NCBI GenBank assembly: GCA_016710015.1
Contig: JADJLR010000001.1
Span: 434,001 to 498,000, forward strand
Source of the DNA: Flavobacteriales bacterium
GTDB lineage: Bacteria > Bacteroidota > Bacteroidia > Flavobacteriales_F > PHOS-HE28
Direction of reading: 5' to 3'
DNA: 64,000 nucleotides
The stretch's first letter is position 1. Each line of letters begins with the position of its first letter. The notes below the pieces were generated by a model. That model was not told the origin of the DNA. It saw only the letters and a list, made by a program, of their open reading frames with translations, and searched no databases. Positions 43,266-51,983 of this stretch are shown here, piece after piece. The position numbers and the translations under genes are program-made.

Positions 43266-44164
43266 GCGGTAAGGGGACGTTGGTGGTCGTCGGCGGACCA
43301 ACGGCGGCAGGGAAGACACCAATTGCCGTGTCCCTGGCCAAGCACTTCGGCACCGAAGTGATCAGCGCGGATTCACGGCAGTTCTACCACGCCATGCGCA
43401 TCGGAACAGCACGGCCCACATCAGCCGAATTGCAGGGCGTGCCGCACCACTTCTTGGGTCATCTCGATCTGGAGACGACGTGGAGTGCTGGCGAATTTGC
43501 GCGCGCAGCAGAACCGGTGTTGCAAGATCTGATCCATCGGAACGGGCATGTGATCCTAGTGGGCGGTAGTGGATTGTACATCGATGCGCTCATCAAGGGC
43601 TTGGATCCGTTGCACTTGAGCGACCCGCGCATCCGCACCGTGCTTCAGGAACGCTTTCGAGAAGAAGGCCTCTCCCCACTCGTGGAAGAACTGCGTATAC
43701 GCGACGAAGCCACATGGCGGCGCATCGACCGACAGAATCCACACCGTGTCATCCGGGCCTTGGAGGTATGCCTCGCATCGGGCAGACCTTTTAGCGAACA
43801 GCGCACTACTCCTACGGATCGCAAGGACCTACGCATCGTTCGGGTCGCGATGGAGTGGCCCCGTGCAGAATTGTATGCGCGGATCGACCGTCGAGTGGAT
43901 GGTATGATGGCTGATGGATTACTGGAAGAAGCGCGTTCGCTCCTACCCTATCGCGAGTTGAATGCACTACGTACCGTTGGTTACCGTGAGCTATTCGCGC
44001 ACTTCGATGGCGAGATGACCTTGGAACAAGCAGTTTCCGCGATCAAGCAGCATACACGCAACTACGCCAAACGACAGGTGACGTGGCTGCGACGGGAGGC
44101 AAGTTGGACCTCGATCCCACCGGAACCGAAAATTGCTATACAACTGGTCCATGGCCAAGGTTGA
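43262..44164 (+). CDS. miaA: tRNA dimethylallyltransferase MiaA
   Basis: A 300-residue enzyme that prenylates A37 of tRNAs that read UNN codons. The P-loop GPTAAGKT (12-19), SADSRQFYHAMRIGTARP, the GGSGLYIDAL segment and RRIDRQNPHRVIRALE are all present; TRNYAKRQVTWLR near the end is the usual C-terminal motif. It overlaps the preceding gene by 4 nt and ends just after the start of the following membrane protein gene. Confidence 0.96.
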   Translation: MSGKGTLVVVGGPTAAGKTPIAVSLAKHFGTEVISADSRQFYHAMRIGTARPTSAELQGVPHHFLGHLDLETTWSAGEFARAAEPVLQDLIHRNGHVILVGGSGLYIDALIKGLDPLHLSDPRIRTVLQERFREEGLSPLVEELRIRDEATWRRIDRQNPHRVIRALEVCLASGRPFSEQRTTPTDRKDLRIVRVAMEWPRAELYARIDRRVDGMMADGLLEEARSLLPYRELNALRTVGYRELFAHFDGEMTLEQAVSAIKQHTRNYAKRQVTWLRREASWTSIPPEPKIAIQLVHGQG

Positions 44165-45674
44165 TCAGTATGGTCGATGGATCTTCGGGATCCTGCTCCT
44201 TTGGATGGTATTGGACCGCGCATACATGGTCTGGATCACCATGCCCTATGCCAGCGATGACCTGACCGTGATCTGGCTCGCCACCTCGGACTATGCACAA
44301 GGCATTTTCCACGAACCCTTCTTCTACGGACAGGATTACGGTGTCATGCTCGAAGCGATGCTTGCGACACCAATGGTTATGCTCGGCGGAGATCCGGTCC
44401 GGGTCATACCGATCATGATCGGACTGTTGGCGATCGCTCCCTTCGCCGCCTTTGCGATCCATTATCACCGGCGTGGCGATCAGTTGGCAGCGATCCTTTT
44501 CATCACCATGCCATTGTTATTGCCCGTACAACACGGCCTACAGACCACCGCATTGAATGGTATAGCGATCATTGCCTGCTACCCTTGGTTGGCGCGTATT
44601 GGATCAACCCCTCTGCGCAGTGTGTTGGTGGCCCTGGTGTTGGGCATCGCTGTATTCGTGAATCCGAATGCTTTGGTTGTTGCACTTCCACTGGGCTTGT
44701 ATGACCTTTTCACGTGCAAGGAACGAGTTCGCACCCTCGTGGGCCATACCATAGGTCTGGTGATCGTATTCGGGATCTGGTTCGCTTGCCGCTCCTTTTA
44801 TGCGGAGCGACCAGAAGGCATCGTGAACACCATTTTTGATTGGCGCTTGCACTTCAAGCCGTATATGATCCCCCAAGCCATGGAAGTGGCGAACCATCAT
44901 TTCGCTTGGATGTGTCCGCTCACGGCAACGCGCTCTTCTGTGGTCCTGCTTCTCTTGGTGTTCGCCGCCATGATCCTATTCGCACAACGAAACTTCCAAG
45001 TGGTGATCCCGGTATGCTGCGCTTTGCTGCTGATCCTGTTCTCCTTCAGCTTCGCCAAGCTTCACGATGGGTCGGATTCGATCTTCTTCCCATTGTCACG
45101 CATGTTCATCGGAGTGCCCCTGCTACTTGCTTGGGCACTGGCCCACGTACATACATCTGCTGATCTGCAGCGCGGTCTCATCGTTGGTATAAGCACGTTG
45201 GTCCTTGCGAATGGGATCATTCGGATATCAACAGCCCAGGACACATTCGAGTTGGAATTGGCCGATCAGGAGGGTCTACCGTTACGTACTCGACCCATCC
45301 AGCACATTCGCACTGCGTGTGGAACGGTTGCGGAAGTGGCAGCGCATATCGATTGCGACAACATCATCCTGCTCCGAGGCAACGATCCCTTCACCGCGCA
45401 GTTCCTAGCCTACGCAACGCCAGTGCTCATCCCGGCATCCCCACGGACATGGATGGTGGGTCATGACCGCAGGGCCTTCCAACGTATTGGCCTGGTTTCT
45501 TTGCCTGCCGGTCATTGCCTAGTGGTCGGTGGCACTACGGAAGAATGGAACAGATGGATGGAACAGGACCCTATGATCACCGATCATTCAACCTCCTCAT
45601 TCATTATGCACGCAGTGGATGGCCACAACAGGTCCATTGCGGAAATGATGGGCCTTTTCGGGGCCAGTTCGTGA
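44151..45674 (+). CDS. polytopic membrane protein, possible GT-C-like
   Basis: About 507 residues with about ten hydrophobic segments. After the first helix comes an acidic pair (PYASDDLTVIW), as in the first periplasmic loop of GT-C glycosyltransferases such as PMT and ArnT families. The C-terminal part, from about residue 380, looks soluble. I cannot assign a substrate and the family match is weak. The ATG at 44151 overlaps the end of miaA; the frame is open from 44133. Confidence 0.65.
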   Translation: MAKVDQYGRWIFGILLLWMVLDRAYMVWITMPYASDDLTVIWLATSDYAQGIFHEPFFYGQDYGVMLEAMLATPMVMLGGDPVRVIPIMIGLLAIAPFAAFAIHYHRRGDQLAAILFITMPLLLPVQHGLQTTALNGIAIIACYPWLARIGSTPLRSVLVALVLGIAVFVNPNALVVALPLGLYDLFTCKERVRTLVGHTIGLVIVFGIWFACRSFYAERPEGIVNTIFDWRLHFKPYMIPQAMEVANHHFAWMCPLTATRSSVVLLLLVFAAMILFAQRNFQVVIPVCCALLLILFSFSFAKLHDGSDSIFFPLSRMFIGVPLLLAWALAHVHTSADLQRGLIVGISTLVLANGIIRISTAQDTFELELADQEGLPLRTRPIQHIRTACGTVAEVAAHIDCDNIILLRGNDPFTAQFLAYATPVLIPASPRTWMVGHDRRAFQRIGLVSLPAGHCLVVGGTTEEWNRWMEQDPMITDHSTSSFIMHAVDGHNRSIAEMMGLFGASS

Positions 45675-46019
45675 ATCTTGTTCCAGTTCAGTCTCAGACC
45701 AATTCGTGGTTCAGATCGGTCCGAAGTCTGGTCTGAACCTAGAAGTGGTAGATGCGCGTGAGGCCAAACGTTTGGTCTGATGAGCCCATAAGCGAGATCG
45801 GACCATTACGTGTTGCGAAACGGTATCTCCTGATCGGTTTGATCCGAATACGGATCCAGACCCGATCCGAGTTCCAATGTCCCATCAGTTCTCTTTGATC
45901 GCCCATTTCGAAGTCGAGATGGAGGCAGATATGGGTCACTCAAAACGAACGGAAGATCGAACTGCAACAAGCGATAGGTACATTGGCCCAAGCGCTTGCT
46001 TCACTTCCCCGACCCCTGC
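45675..46019. repeat. intergenic region with nested inverted repeats
   Basis: About 345 bases without a gene. TCAGACCAA (45694-45702) pairs with TTGGTCTGA (45772-45780), and inside them GGTTCAGA (45708-45715) pairs with TCTGAACC (45732-45739). Together they could fold into a nested stem or serve as operator half-sites. Nothing else is obvious between 45800 and 46000. Confidence 0.5.
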
Positions 46020-47180
46020 ATGGAGACCTCCTCCCAGAACTTCGATACACTCGGCCTATCGCCACTTTTGTTAGCGGCAATGACCGGCTTGAAATACAGC
46101 CGACCAACCCCCATCCAAGAGCGCACGATCCCCGCGATCCTCTTCGGCAAAGATGTACTAGGCATCGCCCAGACCGGTTCGGGGAAGACCGCAGCCTATG
46201 TGCTGCCGATCCTGCAACGCTTACTGGAGGAACAATGGCCGATGAAGGATCGCCACGTACCCGTGCTGGTGCTTGTACCTACACGCGAATTGGCGGTGCA
46301 GGTGGAAACCGTTTTCCAAGAACTGATCAATGGGCTACCTGAAAAGGTGAAAGTGACCGCCGTGTTCGGTGGGGTCTCCATCAACCCACAGATGATCGGC
46401 ATGCAAGGCGTTCAGGTGTTGATCGCCACGCCTGGCAGGTTGTTGGATCTGATCGGATCAAGATCCGTGCACCTCTCCGCAGTGAAGGTACTCGTGTTGG
46501 ACGAGGCCGACCGCATGTTGGATCTGGGCTTTCAGGAGGAGGTGGATCGCTTGTTGGCGCTGTTGCCCAAGAAGCGACAGAATCTCTTGTTCTCGGCCAC
46601 CCTTAACCAGGCCGTGGATGGCATCACACAATTGGTGTTGCACAAGCCGGAAGTGATCCAGGTGGGCGATACGCCGCAGAAAGTCACCTTGATCGAACAG
46701 CGGGCCTACCGCGTGTCACAAGAGCGCAAAGGCCCCTTCCTCCGCTACTTGATCCAAAGCATGGAGATGCAGCAGGTATTGATCTTCACAGCATCAAGCC
46801 ACAGCGCGGACCACGTAGCCGATAAACTGAACAAGAACGGCATCGACGCGTTGGCTACGCACGGAAAGAAGAGCAATCACGCCCGCCAACAAGCGTTAGC
46901 AGACTTCAAGGCCGGCAAACTCCGCGCGCTGGTGGCCACCGATCTACTTTCACGTGGGATCGACATTGAGCACCTCCCATTTGTGATCAACTACGAACTA
47001 CCCCGTTCTCCAAAGGACTACGTGCATCGCATCGGTCGAACTGGTCGGGCGCAGCGATCCGGTGTAGCCTTCTCTATCATAACGCCAGAAGATCAGCCCC
47101 ACTTCAAGGTGATCCAGAAGAAGATGAAGCAATGGGTAACGCTGGAAGGCACCGATGATATCGACCTGAAAGGGGTGTGA
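46020..47180 (+). CDS. DEAD-box RNA helicase
   Basis: A 386-residue ATP-dependent RNA helicase of the RhlE type. Motifs in order: Q motif (PTPIQ, 29-33), AQTGSGKT (50-57), PTREL (87-91), TPGR (137-140), DEAD (161-164), SAT (192-194), then ATDLLSRGIDI and HRIGRTGRAQR in the second domain. There is no long C-terminal tail. It unwinds RNA in ribosome assembly or decay. The ATG at 46020 starts the conserved part; an earlier in-frame ATG exists at 45996. Confidence 0.93.
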   Translation: METSSQNFDTLGLSPLLLAAMTGLKYSRPTPIQERTIPAILFGKDVLGIAQTGSGKTAAYVLPILQRLLEEQWPMKDRHVPVLVLVPTRELAVQVETVFQELINGLPEKVKVTAVFGGVSINPQMIGMQGVQVLIATPGRLLDLIGSRSVHLSAVKVLVLDEADRMLDLGFQEEVDRLLALLPKKRQNLLFSATLNQAVDGITQLVLHKPEVIQVGDTPQKVTLIEQRAYRVSQERKGPFLRYLIQSMEMQQVLIFTASSHSADHVADKLNKNGIDALATHGKKSNHARQQALADFKAGKLRALVATDLLSRGIDIEHLPFVINYELPRSPKDYVHRIGRTGRAQRSGVAFSIITPEDQPHFKVIQKKMKQWVTLEGTDDIDLKGV

Positions 47181-47206
47181 ACTCCCAGCTATACCAAGCC
47201 GAACGC

Positions 47207-48799
47207 CTACAAGCCAATGAAGCCGAATCGGTAGCGCTTGCCCCCGTTGTGCATCATGGCCAACACCACCAGATCGCCGTTCTGGTCGAAGAAGAAAGGT
47301 GTGGTCATGCTCATTTCGAACACGGCGCCTTCGTGCAAATGGAACAGCGGTAGCCCGAATGTGCGATCCGCGTAGGCTAGGTGCCCATCGGGTTCGATGA
47401 CCTGCATGAAGGTGGCGTGCATCGTGTTGGAGTCGAAGGCCTTGTGCTTCACGTACCGTGTGCCATCGGGCTCCGTCCAATTGGCCGCAGGAATGGACGG
47501 CACACTGAGGTCGGTGTTGTTCCAAAGGATGTAGAGTCGGTCGGCCTTCAAGAAATACACGAAGGATCCGTATTCATCTTGACCACGGTTGTTCCGCACC
47601 TCCTGCTTCTTCTCCACGCTTTGCCACCAAAGGGTTCTACCGGTCCCTAGCTCCAAGCACAACGCCACAGCATCACCGTAGATCCATTCGTAGGCGAACT
47701 GCATGGGCGATGAACCGGCTACGGCCTTGCTATCGCTCTTGACCTGTTCCAAGAGGATCAACGGACGATCGTCCGAGCGGTAGAGAATGTCCTTGATGCG
47801 CAGATCATCGATGAAGGACTTGTCTGCGTTTTCCGCAATGCGCTCACCGCTCAAGGTGGCGACCATGTCGCGCGGCAGATCATCCACCCGATCCACGGAA
47901 ACCGTCCCATTCGCTAGGAAGCGAGCATACCAACTCCCATGCACGCGTTTGATGTACGCGGATGGCTCCGTGGTGAACAACGCGTACACGAAACAAGCAC
48001 CATCCTGCCCCACCGTGAGGCGGTGATCTTCGATCTGCTTGCCTTCCAAACCAGCCGGTTGGTGGGCTTTCCAACTGCCTTTACCATCGGTGGCATAGAG
48101 CTGATACGTCCATGACGGCTTCGTCCAGATCTTCTTGTACATATACGCGTGGCCCGAATTGTCCACCGCAACATCGTTGTGCACCGCCTTGTCACTTTCT
48201 ATCTCCAAGGTTTGTTCGTGCCTCCATTGTTGCGCGAGCGATGGAACTTCGAAGCAGGTCAGCCGCAGTGCTTCCTTCGCGCCTTTCACGAATGGCAGCT
48301 CGGTCAGGATCAGGAGTTTCTTCCCATCCGGACTGAAGGTCCATTCGTAGGATCCGCGGTTGGCCATCTTCTCGGCGCTGACCACGTCCAACTGGGTGCC
48401 TTCTTGCAGCACTCCATCGAAATCAAGTGGATGCAGCATCAACGTATGTTCACCGGTCGCCTTTTCCCAATGTGAAACGAAAGCGAAGAGCGCCCCGCTC
48501 ACCGCAACGATATCATCCAGGAAATAGGCATCGCCCATGATCCCACCATTGAAGGCGACCTCCGTCGTACCGACGAGCTGAAGGGTCTTGTCGTAACGTT
48601 CCAGCCGATAGTGCCGAACGGTGGTTGCATCCACTGCTACGCGCAAGAGCACGAAACCCTGATCGCCCAGATCAAGAAGTTTCTCGATGGTACGCTCCGT
48701 GAAGTCGTTGGTAGCGGGAGGTCCCCAACGATAGACCGGTTCTTGGGCGCACAGTCCGAACCCAACGGCCAATGCCGCTGCTAGGTGGAACAGCCTCAC
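47207..48799 (-). CDS. exported protein, unknown, beta-propeller-like
   Basis: About 530 residues. A signal peptide (VRLFHLAAALAVGFGLCAQ) directs export. The rest consists of repeated strands with WTFSPDGKKLLIL, AVDNSGHAYMYKKI and FFDQNGDLVVLAM, which suggests a beta-propeller. I do not recognise a named family. Translation probably starts at GTG (48799), 1 nt after the stop of the upstream gene; the longer frame to 48901 is a shadow. It pairs with the upstream gene in a small operon. Confidence 0.65.
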   Translation of the reverse strand: MRLFHLAAALAVGFGLCAQEPVYRWGPPATNDFTERTIEKLLDLGDQGFVLLRVAVDATTVRHYRLERYDKTLQLVGTTEVAFNGGIMGDAYFLDDIVAVSGALFAFVSHWEKATGEHTLMLHPLDFDGVLQEGTQLDVVSAEKMANRGSYEWTFSPDGKKLLILTELPFVKGAKEALRLTCFEVPSLAQQWRHEQTLEIESDKAVHNDVAVDNSGHAYMYKKIWTKPSWTYQLYATDGKGSWKAHQPAGLEGKQIEDHRLTVGQDGACFVYALFTTEPSAYIKRVHGSWYARFLANGTVSVDRVDDLPRDMVATLSGERIAENADKSFIDDLRIKDILYRSDDRPLILLEQVKSDSKAVAGSSPMQFAYEWIYGDAVALCLELGTGRTLWWQSVEKKQEVRNNRGQDEYGSFVYFLKADRLYILWNNTDLSVPSIPAANWTEPDGTRYVKHKAFDSNTMHATFMQVIEPDGHLAYADRTFGLPLFHLHEGAVFEMSMTTPFFFDQNGDLVVLAMMHNGGKRYRFGFIGL

Positions 48800-48800
48800 G

Positions 48801-49448
48801 TTACTTGGTGCAAGCGGCGTTGTACTCTGCGATGATCGCTTGGATCTTGAGCATGCCATAGCCCTTCTCCTTGTCTGCGACCTTCTTCGCCAGATCGGCA
48901 TTGTCGCTCACGTACTCGCTCATCTTCTTGGGGAAGCCCAATCCGAAATAGTCCAATGAACGTGGCTTCTCATCGCCCGGCTTCATGAATACCATCACCG
49001 AGGGATACATACGCGCCATGAACTCCTCTTCGGTCTCACTGGCCCCCTTTTGCATGATCGCCCAGTTCTCCGCCCGGTTGTACCACACATACTCCGTGAT
49101 GCAACCATCGTTCACGACCAAATTGGCCCGGACCGCAGAGCCGGAAAGGCCACCCGAGTAATTGATGCAGCGGTAGAGTTTGTCCGCCACTTTGTATTCG
49201 GTGAGGTCCTTGGTCTTCAGGTCCTGCTTGCTCTTCTTGTCGTCCTTGTCGGTGTAGAACAACACCTCGTTCTGCATGGTGTAGCGGTTCTGGTACTTGA
49301 TGAAGCCCTCGCTCTTTTTCCCCGAAGCATCGATGACATAGCCGGGATATAATTCTCCGCCACGATACACATCCGAACTCCAATCTTGGGCGTAGGATGC
49401 GGTGAGCGCTATGAATAGACCAGTGCTGAGTAACGTTCGTAAGTTCAT
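48801..49448 (-). CDS. exported protein, unknown function
   Basis: A 215-residue exported protein with signal MNLRTLLSTGLFIALTASYA. The mature part is rich in charged residues and contains SEGFIKYQNRYTMQNEVLFY and ANLVVNDGCITEYVWYN. Similar proteins occur in Bacteroidota but I know of no function. The ATG at 49448 lies just after a TACCTTCG element (minus strand, 49476-49469). The longer frame to 49685 is a shadow. The unknown propeller-like gene follows directly. Confidence 0.65.
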   Translation of the reverse strand: MNLRTLLSTGLFIALTASYAQDWSSDVYRGGELYPGYVIDASGKKSEGFIKYQNRYTMQNEVLFYTDKDDKKSKQDLKTKDLTEYKVADKLYRCINYSGGLSGSAVRANLVVNDGCITEYVWYNRAENWAIMQKGASETEEEFMARMYPSVMVFMKPGDEKPRSLDYFGLGFPKKMSEYVSDNADLAKKVADKEKGYGMLKIQAIIAEYNAACTK

Positions 49449-49715
49449 GGAATGGGTTTGTAGGGTTGCGAAGGTACCCAACTGAGCAAGGTTGGTACCG
49501 GTCTTCTTCCAACGGTCCCGTGCCACGAATTGCAGCGATCGATCCTGTGTTCCACTGGGCCTTAGCTTCGCGTCCCGATCCATGGAGATCCTTCCACTGT
49601 TACTCACCATCGCATCGGTCCATGTGGATCCACAGGGTCGAACGCGAACAACTGTTGAACCATTGCTGATCGGATACGCTGCCATGAAGCCTGGGAAATT
49701 CGAACACTACTGAAG

Positions 49716-50033
49716 ATGGAACGCATCGAACAATTGCGCACCATGTTGAAAGAAGAACCGGGCGATCTGTTCCTTCGGTATGCCATCGCCTTGGAACTGA
49801 AAAGAGCTGGCCATATGGAGCGGGCCATCGCCGATCTGGAGGCTATCCTGAGTGAGGAACCAAAGCACATCGCGAGCTACTACCAGTTAGCCTTGATGCA
49901 TGCGGACATGGACCATATAGAGCAAGCCGTCGCGACCTGTGAAGCGGGATCCATGCAATGCATCGTGACCGGTGATCGCAAGGCCCGAGCGGAACTGCTG
50001 GAATTGATGAACACCTTGAAAGAAGACCTGTGA
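49716..50033 (+). CDS. small TPR-type protein
   Basis: A 105-residue helical protein built of about two and a half tetratricopeptide-like units: FLRYAIALELKRAGHMERAIADLEAIL and HIASYYQLALMHADMDHIEQAVATCEAG, read in parts. Such proteins act as scaffolds. The stop codon overlaps the GTG start of the next gene (GTGA). A specific partner is not evident. Confidence 0.78.
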   Translation: MERIEQLRTMLKEEPGDLFLRYAIALELKRAGHMERAIADLEAILSEEPKHIASYYQLALMHADMDHIEQAVATCEAGSMQCIVTGDRKARAELLELMNTLKEDL

Positions 50034-50968
50034 AGCGTGATCGGAAGTGGCTCCTCATCGGGCTATTGGCAGTTCCATTGCTGGCCATGTTCGTCGTGGC
50101 CCTTGCATTCCCTTACTTAGCGGTGAACGCACCGAGCGGTGCTTCGGTGGCCGTTGTGGAAGGGTGGATCCCGAAGGAACATATTCCCGCCGTGGAAGAT
50201 GTGATCGATAGCCTCGGGTACGAACGCATCTATGTCACGGGGACCATCAGACCTTGCTCATACACCCTGCGGATACGGGATACGCTGGTACTCGACCTCA
50301 CGCACGAACGCTCGGGGGAACTCGTTGTGAACGCCTGCGGAAGTCGGGGTGCAGGTTTCGTCGTCATGGATGGCGAAGGAGTCTTGTTGGAAGACAGCGT
50401 CGCGGATGAATGTCAACCGTACCGAACCACATTGGATCGTAGGGTCGGACAAGTGCTGATCACCCCGTCGTTCAAGGGTCGCGTACAAGAGGAGTGGGAA
50501 TTGCTGTACTTGGCGAGTGTCACACTGGATGGTACCAATCTGCACGCGTTGCAGCGCAACACGATCATTCATCGCCAAGAGGGAAGCGTAGAAAGTGGCA
50601 CACCAACCTACGCAGATGTGGCGGTGGCGGAATTGCTCAGATGTGGACATGATCCACAGGCCATTATCCCGCTTCGGACCTTGAATGCTGGAGAAAGCCG
50701 GACCTGGGCCAACGCGAAGCTCTTTGCTTTGCGAGCCTCCCGTGATGGGATCAAGAAGGTGGATGTTATTTCATTCGGGATCCACGCCCGTCGTTCGCGT
50801 GTAACCTACCGGACCGCATGTGGTGCTGGTGTGCAAGTGGGGGTAGTGAGCATACCGGATCCGGAAGTGGGTCCTGGGTTCTGGTGGCACAACGTGAAAG
50901 GATGGATCAAGGTGCTGAAGGAATTGGGCGGTGTGCCTAGCTCGTACCTCGTTGACGGCTTGGAATAG
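50030..50968 (+). CDS. DUF218/ElyC-like membrane-anchored protein with insert
   Basis: A 312-residue protein with an N-terminal membrane anchor (LLIGLLAVPLLAMFVVALAF). The C-terminal half (YADVAVAELLRCGHDPQAII, LNAGESRTWANAK and SFGIHARRSRVTYRTACG) matches the YdcF/ElyC/SanA (DUF218) family of envelope proteins. Between the first strand (VVEGWIP) and that half lies an insert of roughly 100 residues (about 65-165), unusual for the family. Translation begins at GTG (50030) overlapping the TPR gene. Confidence 0.7.
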   Translation: MKRDRKWLLIGLLAVPLLAMFVVALAFPYLAVNAPSGASVAVVEGWIPKEHIPAVEDVIDSLGYERIYVTGTIRPCSYTLRIRDTLVLDLTHERSGELVVNACGSRGAGFVVMDGEGVLLEDSVADECQPYRTTLDRRVGQVLITPSFKGRVQEEWELLYLASVTLDGTNLHALQRNTIIHRQEGSVESGTPTYADVAVAELLRCGHDPQAIIPLRTLNAGESRTWANAKLFALRASRDGIKKVDVISFGIHARRSRVTYRTACGAGVQVGVVSIPDPEVGPGFWWHNVKGWIKVLKELGGVPSSYLVDGLE

Positions 50969-50988
50969 CTCCGACTTACCTTTCTGCC

Positions 50989-51513
50989 ATGCACCGTATC
51001 GGACGTCCAGCGGATCCAGAGGTATTCCCAAGGTTCAAGCGCTACATCGAACACGTGGAGGGCGACGATCTCATGGCATCTTTGGACGATGCCTTGCAAC
51101 GCTTGGTCCGTTCTGCGGAAGCTGTCGTGCAGCAACACGAGGAGTATCGTTACGCCCTTGGCAAGTGGTCCATCAAGGAAGTGTTCCAACACCTGAACGA
51201 CACCGAAAGGATCTTGGCCTATCGCGCCCTGCGGTTCAGTCGGAACGATGCCACGGAACTTCCCGGATTCGAGGAGGACGAGTACGTCACTCACGCTTCC
51301 ACCGAACGGCGATCCCTTCACGATCTGGTGGAGGAGCACCGCTGTATTCGGCAAAGCACCGTGCTCCTGTTCCGCAGCTTCTCACCGGGCATGTTGGATC
51401 GCGTGGGCACGGCCAGCGAGCGTGCCATAAGCGTACGCGCATTGGGATGGGCCATCGCGGGGCACGCCTTGCACCACCTCCATATCCTCGAAGAACGCTA
51501 CCAGCGACCATGA
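50989..51513 (+). CDS. DinB-family protein
   Basis: A 174-residue four-helix protein of the DinB/YfiT superfamily. The metal-binding histidines are in QHLNDTER and GHALHHLHIL, and KWSIKEVFQHL is the usual first motif. Members act as thiol or other small-molecule transferases. It overlaps the next gene by 4 nt (ATGA). Confidence 0.88.
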   Translation: MHRIGRPADPEVFPRFKRYIEHVEGDDLMASLDDALQRLVRSAEAVVQQHEEYRYALGKWSIKEVFQHLNDTERILAYRALRFSRNDATELPGFEEDEYVTHASTERRSLHDLVEEHRCIRQSTVLLFRSFSPGMLDRVGTASERAISVRALGWAIAGHALHHLHILEERYQRP

Positions 51514-51983
51514 AGGCCCGCACCATGCAACAATGGCTGGACGCGTACGGCGTCAGCCACCGGAATGCAACGAACAAGGCGATCCATTGGGTCTGTGTTC
51601 CGATCATCTACTTCACGATGGTGGGTTTCCTCTACAGTATTCCTATGCCGGATGCCCCACCATTCTCCACGCCGCATGTTTGGGCCAAATTGGCCATCGG
51701 GCTCGTCGGGATCTTCTACCTCACCATCTCTTTCCCGATCATGATCGGTATGATGCTCTGGAGCGCCTTCTGCTATGGGCTTTGCGTGTATCTCGACGTA
51801 CATGCACCTTGGCCATTGTGGGCCATTTGTGGTGTACTCTTCGTAGTGGCCTGGGTGGGCCAGTTCTACGGACACAAGGTGGAAGGTGCGAAGCCCAGCT
51901 TCTTCGAGGACCTGCAATTCCTGCTGATCGGCCCCGCGTGGTTGATGAGCTTCATTTACCGCAAGCTCGGCGTTCCCATCTGA
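51510..51983 (+). CDS. Mpo1-like (DUF962) membrane protein
   Basis: A 157-residue membrane protein with four helices. Family motifs seen: WLDAYGVSHRNATNKAIHWV at the N-terminus and QFYGHKVEGAKPSFFEDL near the C-terminus, with conserved His residues. Yeast Mpo1 is an iron-dependent dioxygenase that oxidises 2-hydroxy fatty acids. A 2-hydroxylase-like gene lies at 11728, so a lipid role could link them. The ATG overlaps the DinB stop codon. Its end overlaps the end of the convergent gene by 28 nt. Confidence 0.85.
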   Translation: MKARTMQQWLDAYGVSHRNATNKAIHWVCVPIIYFTMVGFLYSIPMPDAPPFSTPHVWAKLAIGLVGIFYLTISFPIMIGMMLWSAFCYGLCVYLDVHAPWPLWAICGVLFVVAWVGQFYGHKVEGAKPSFFEDLQFLLIGPAWLMSFIYRKLGVPI

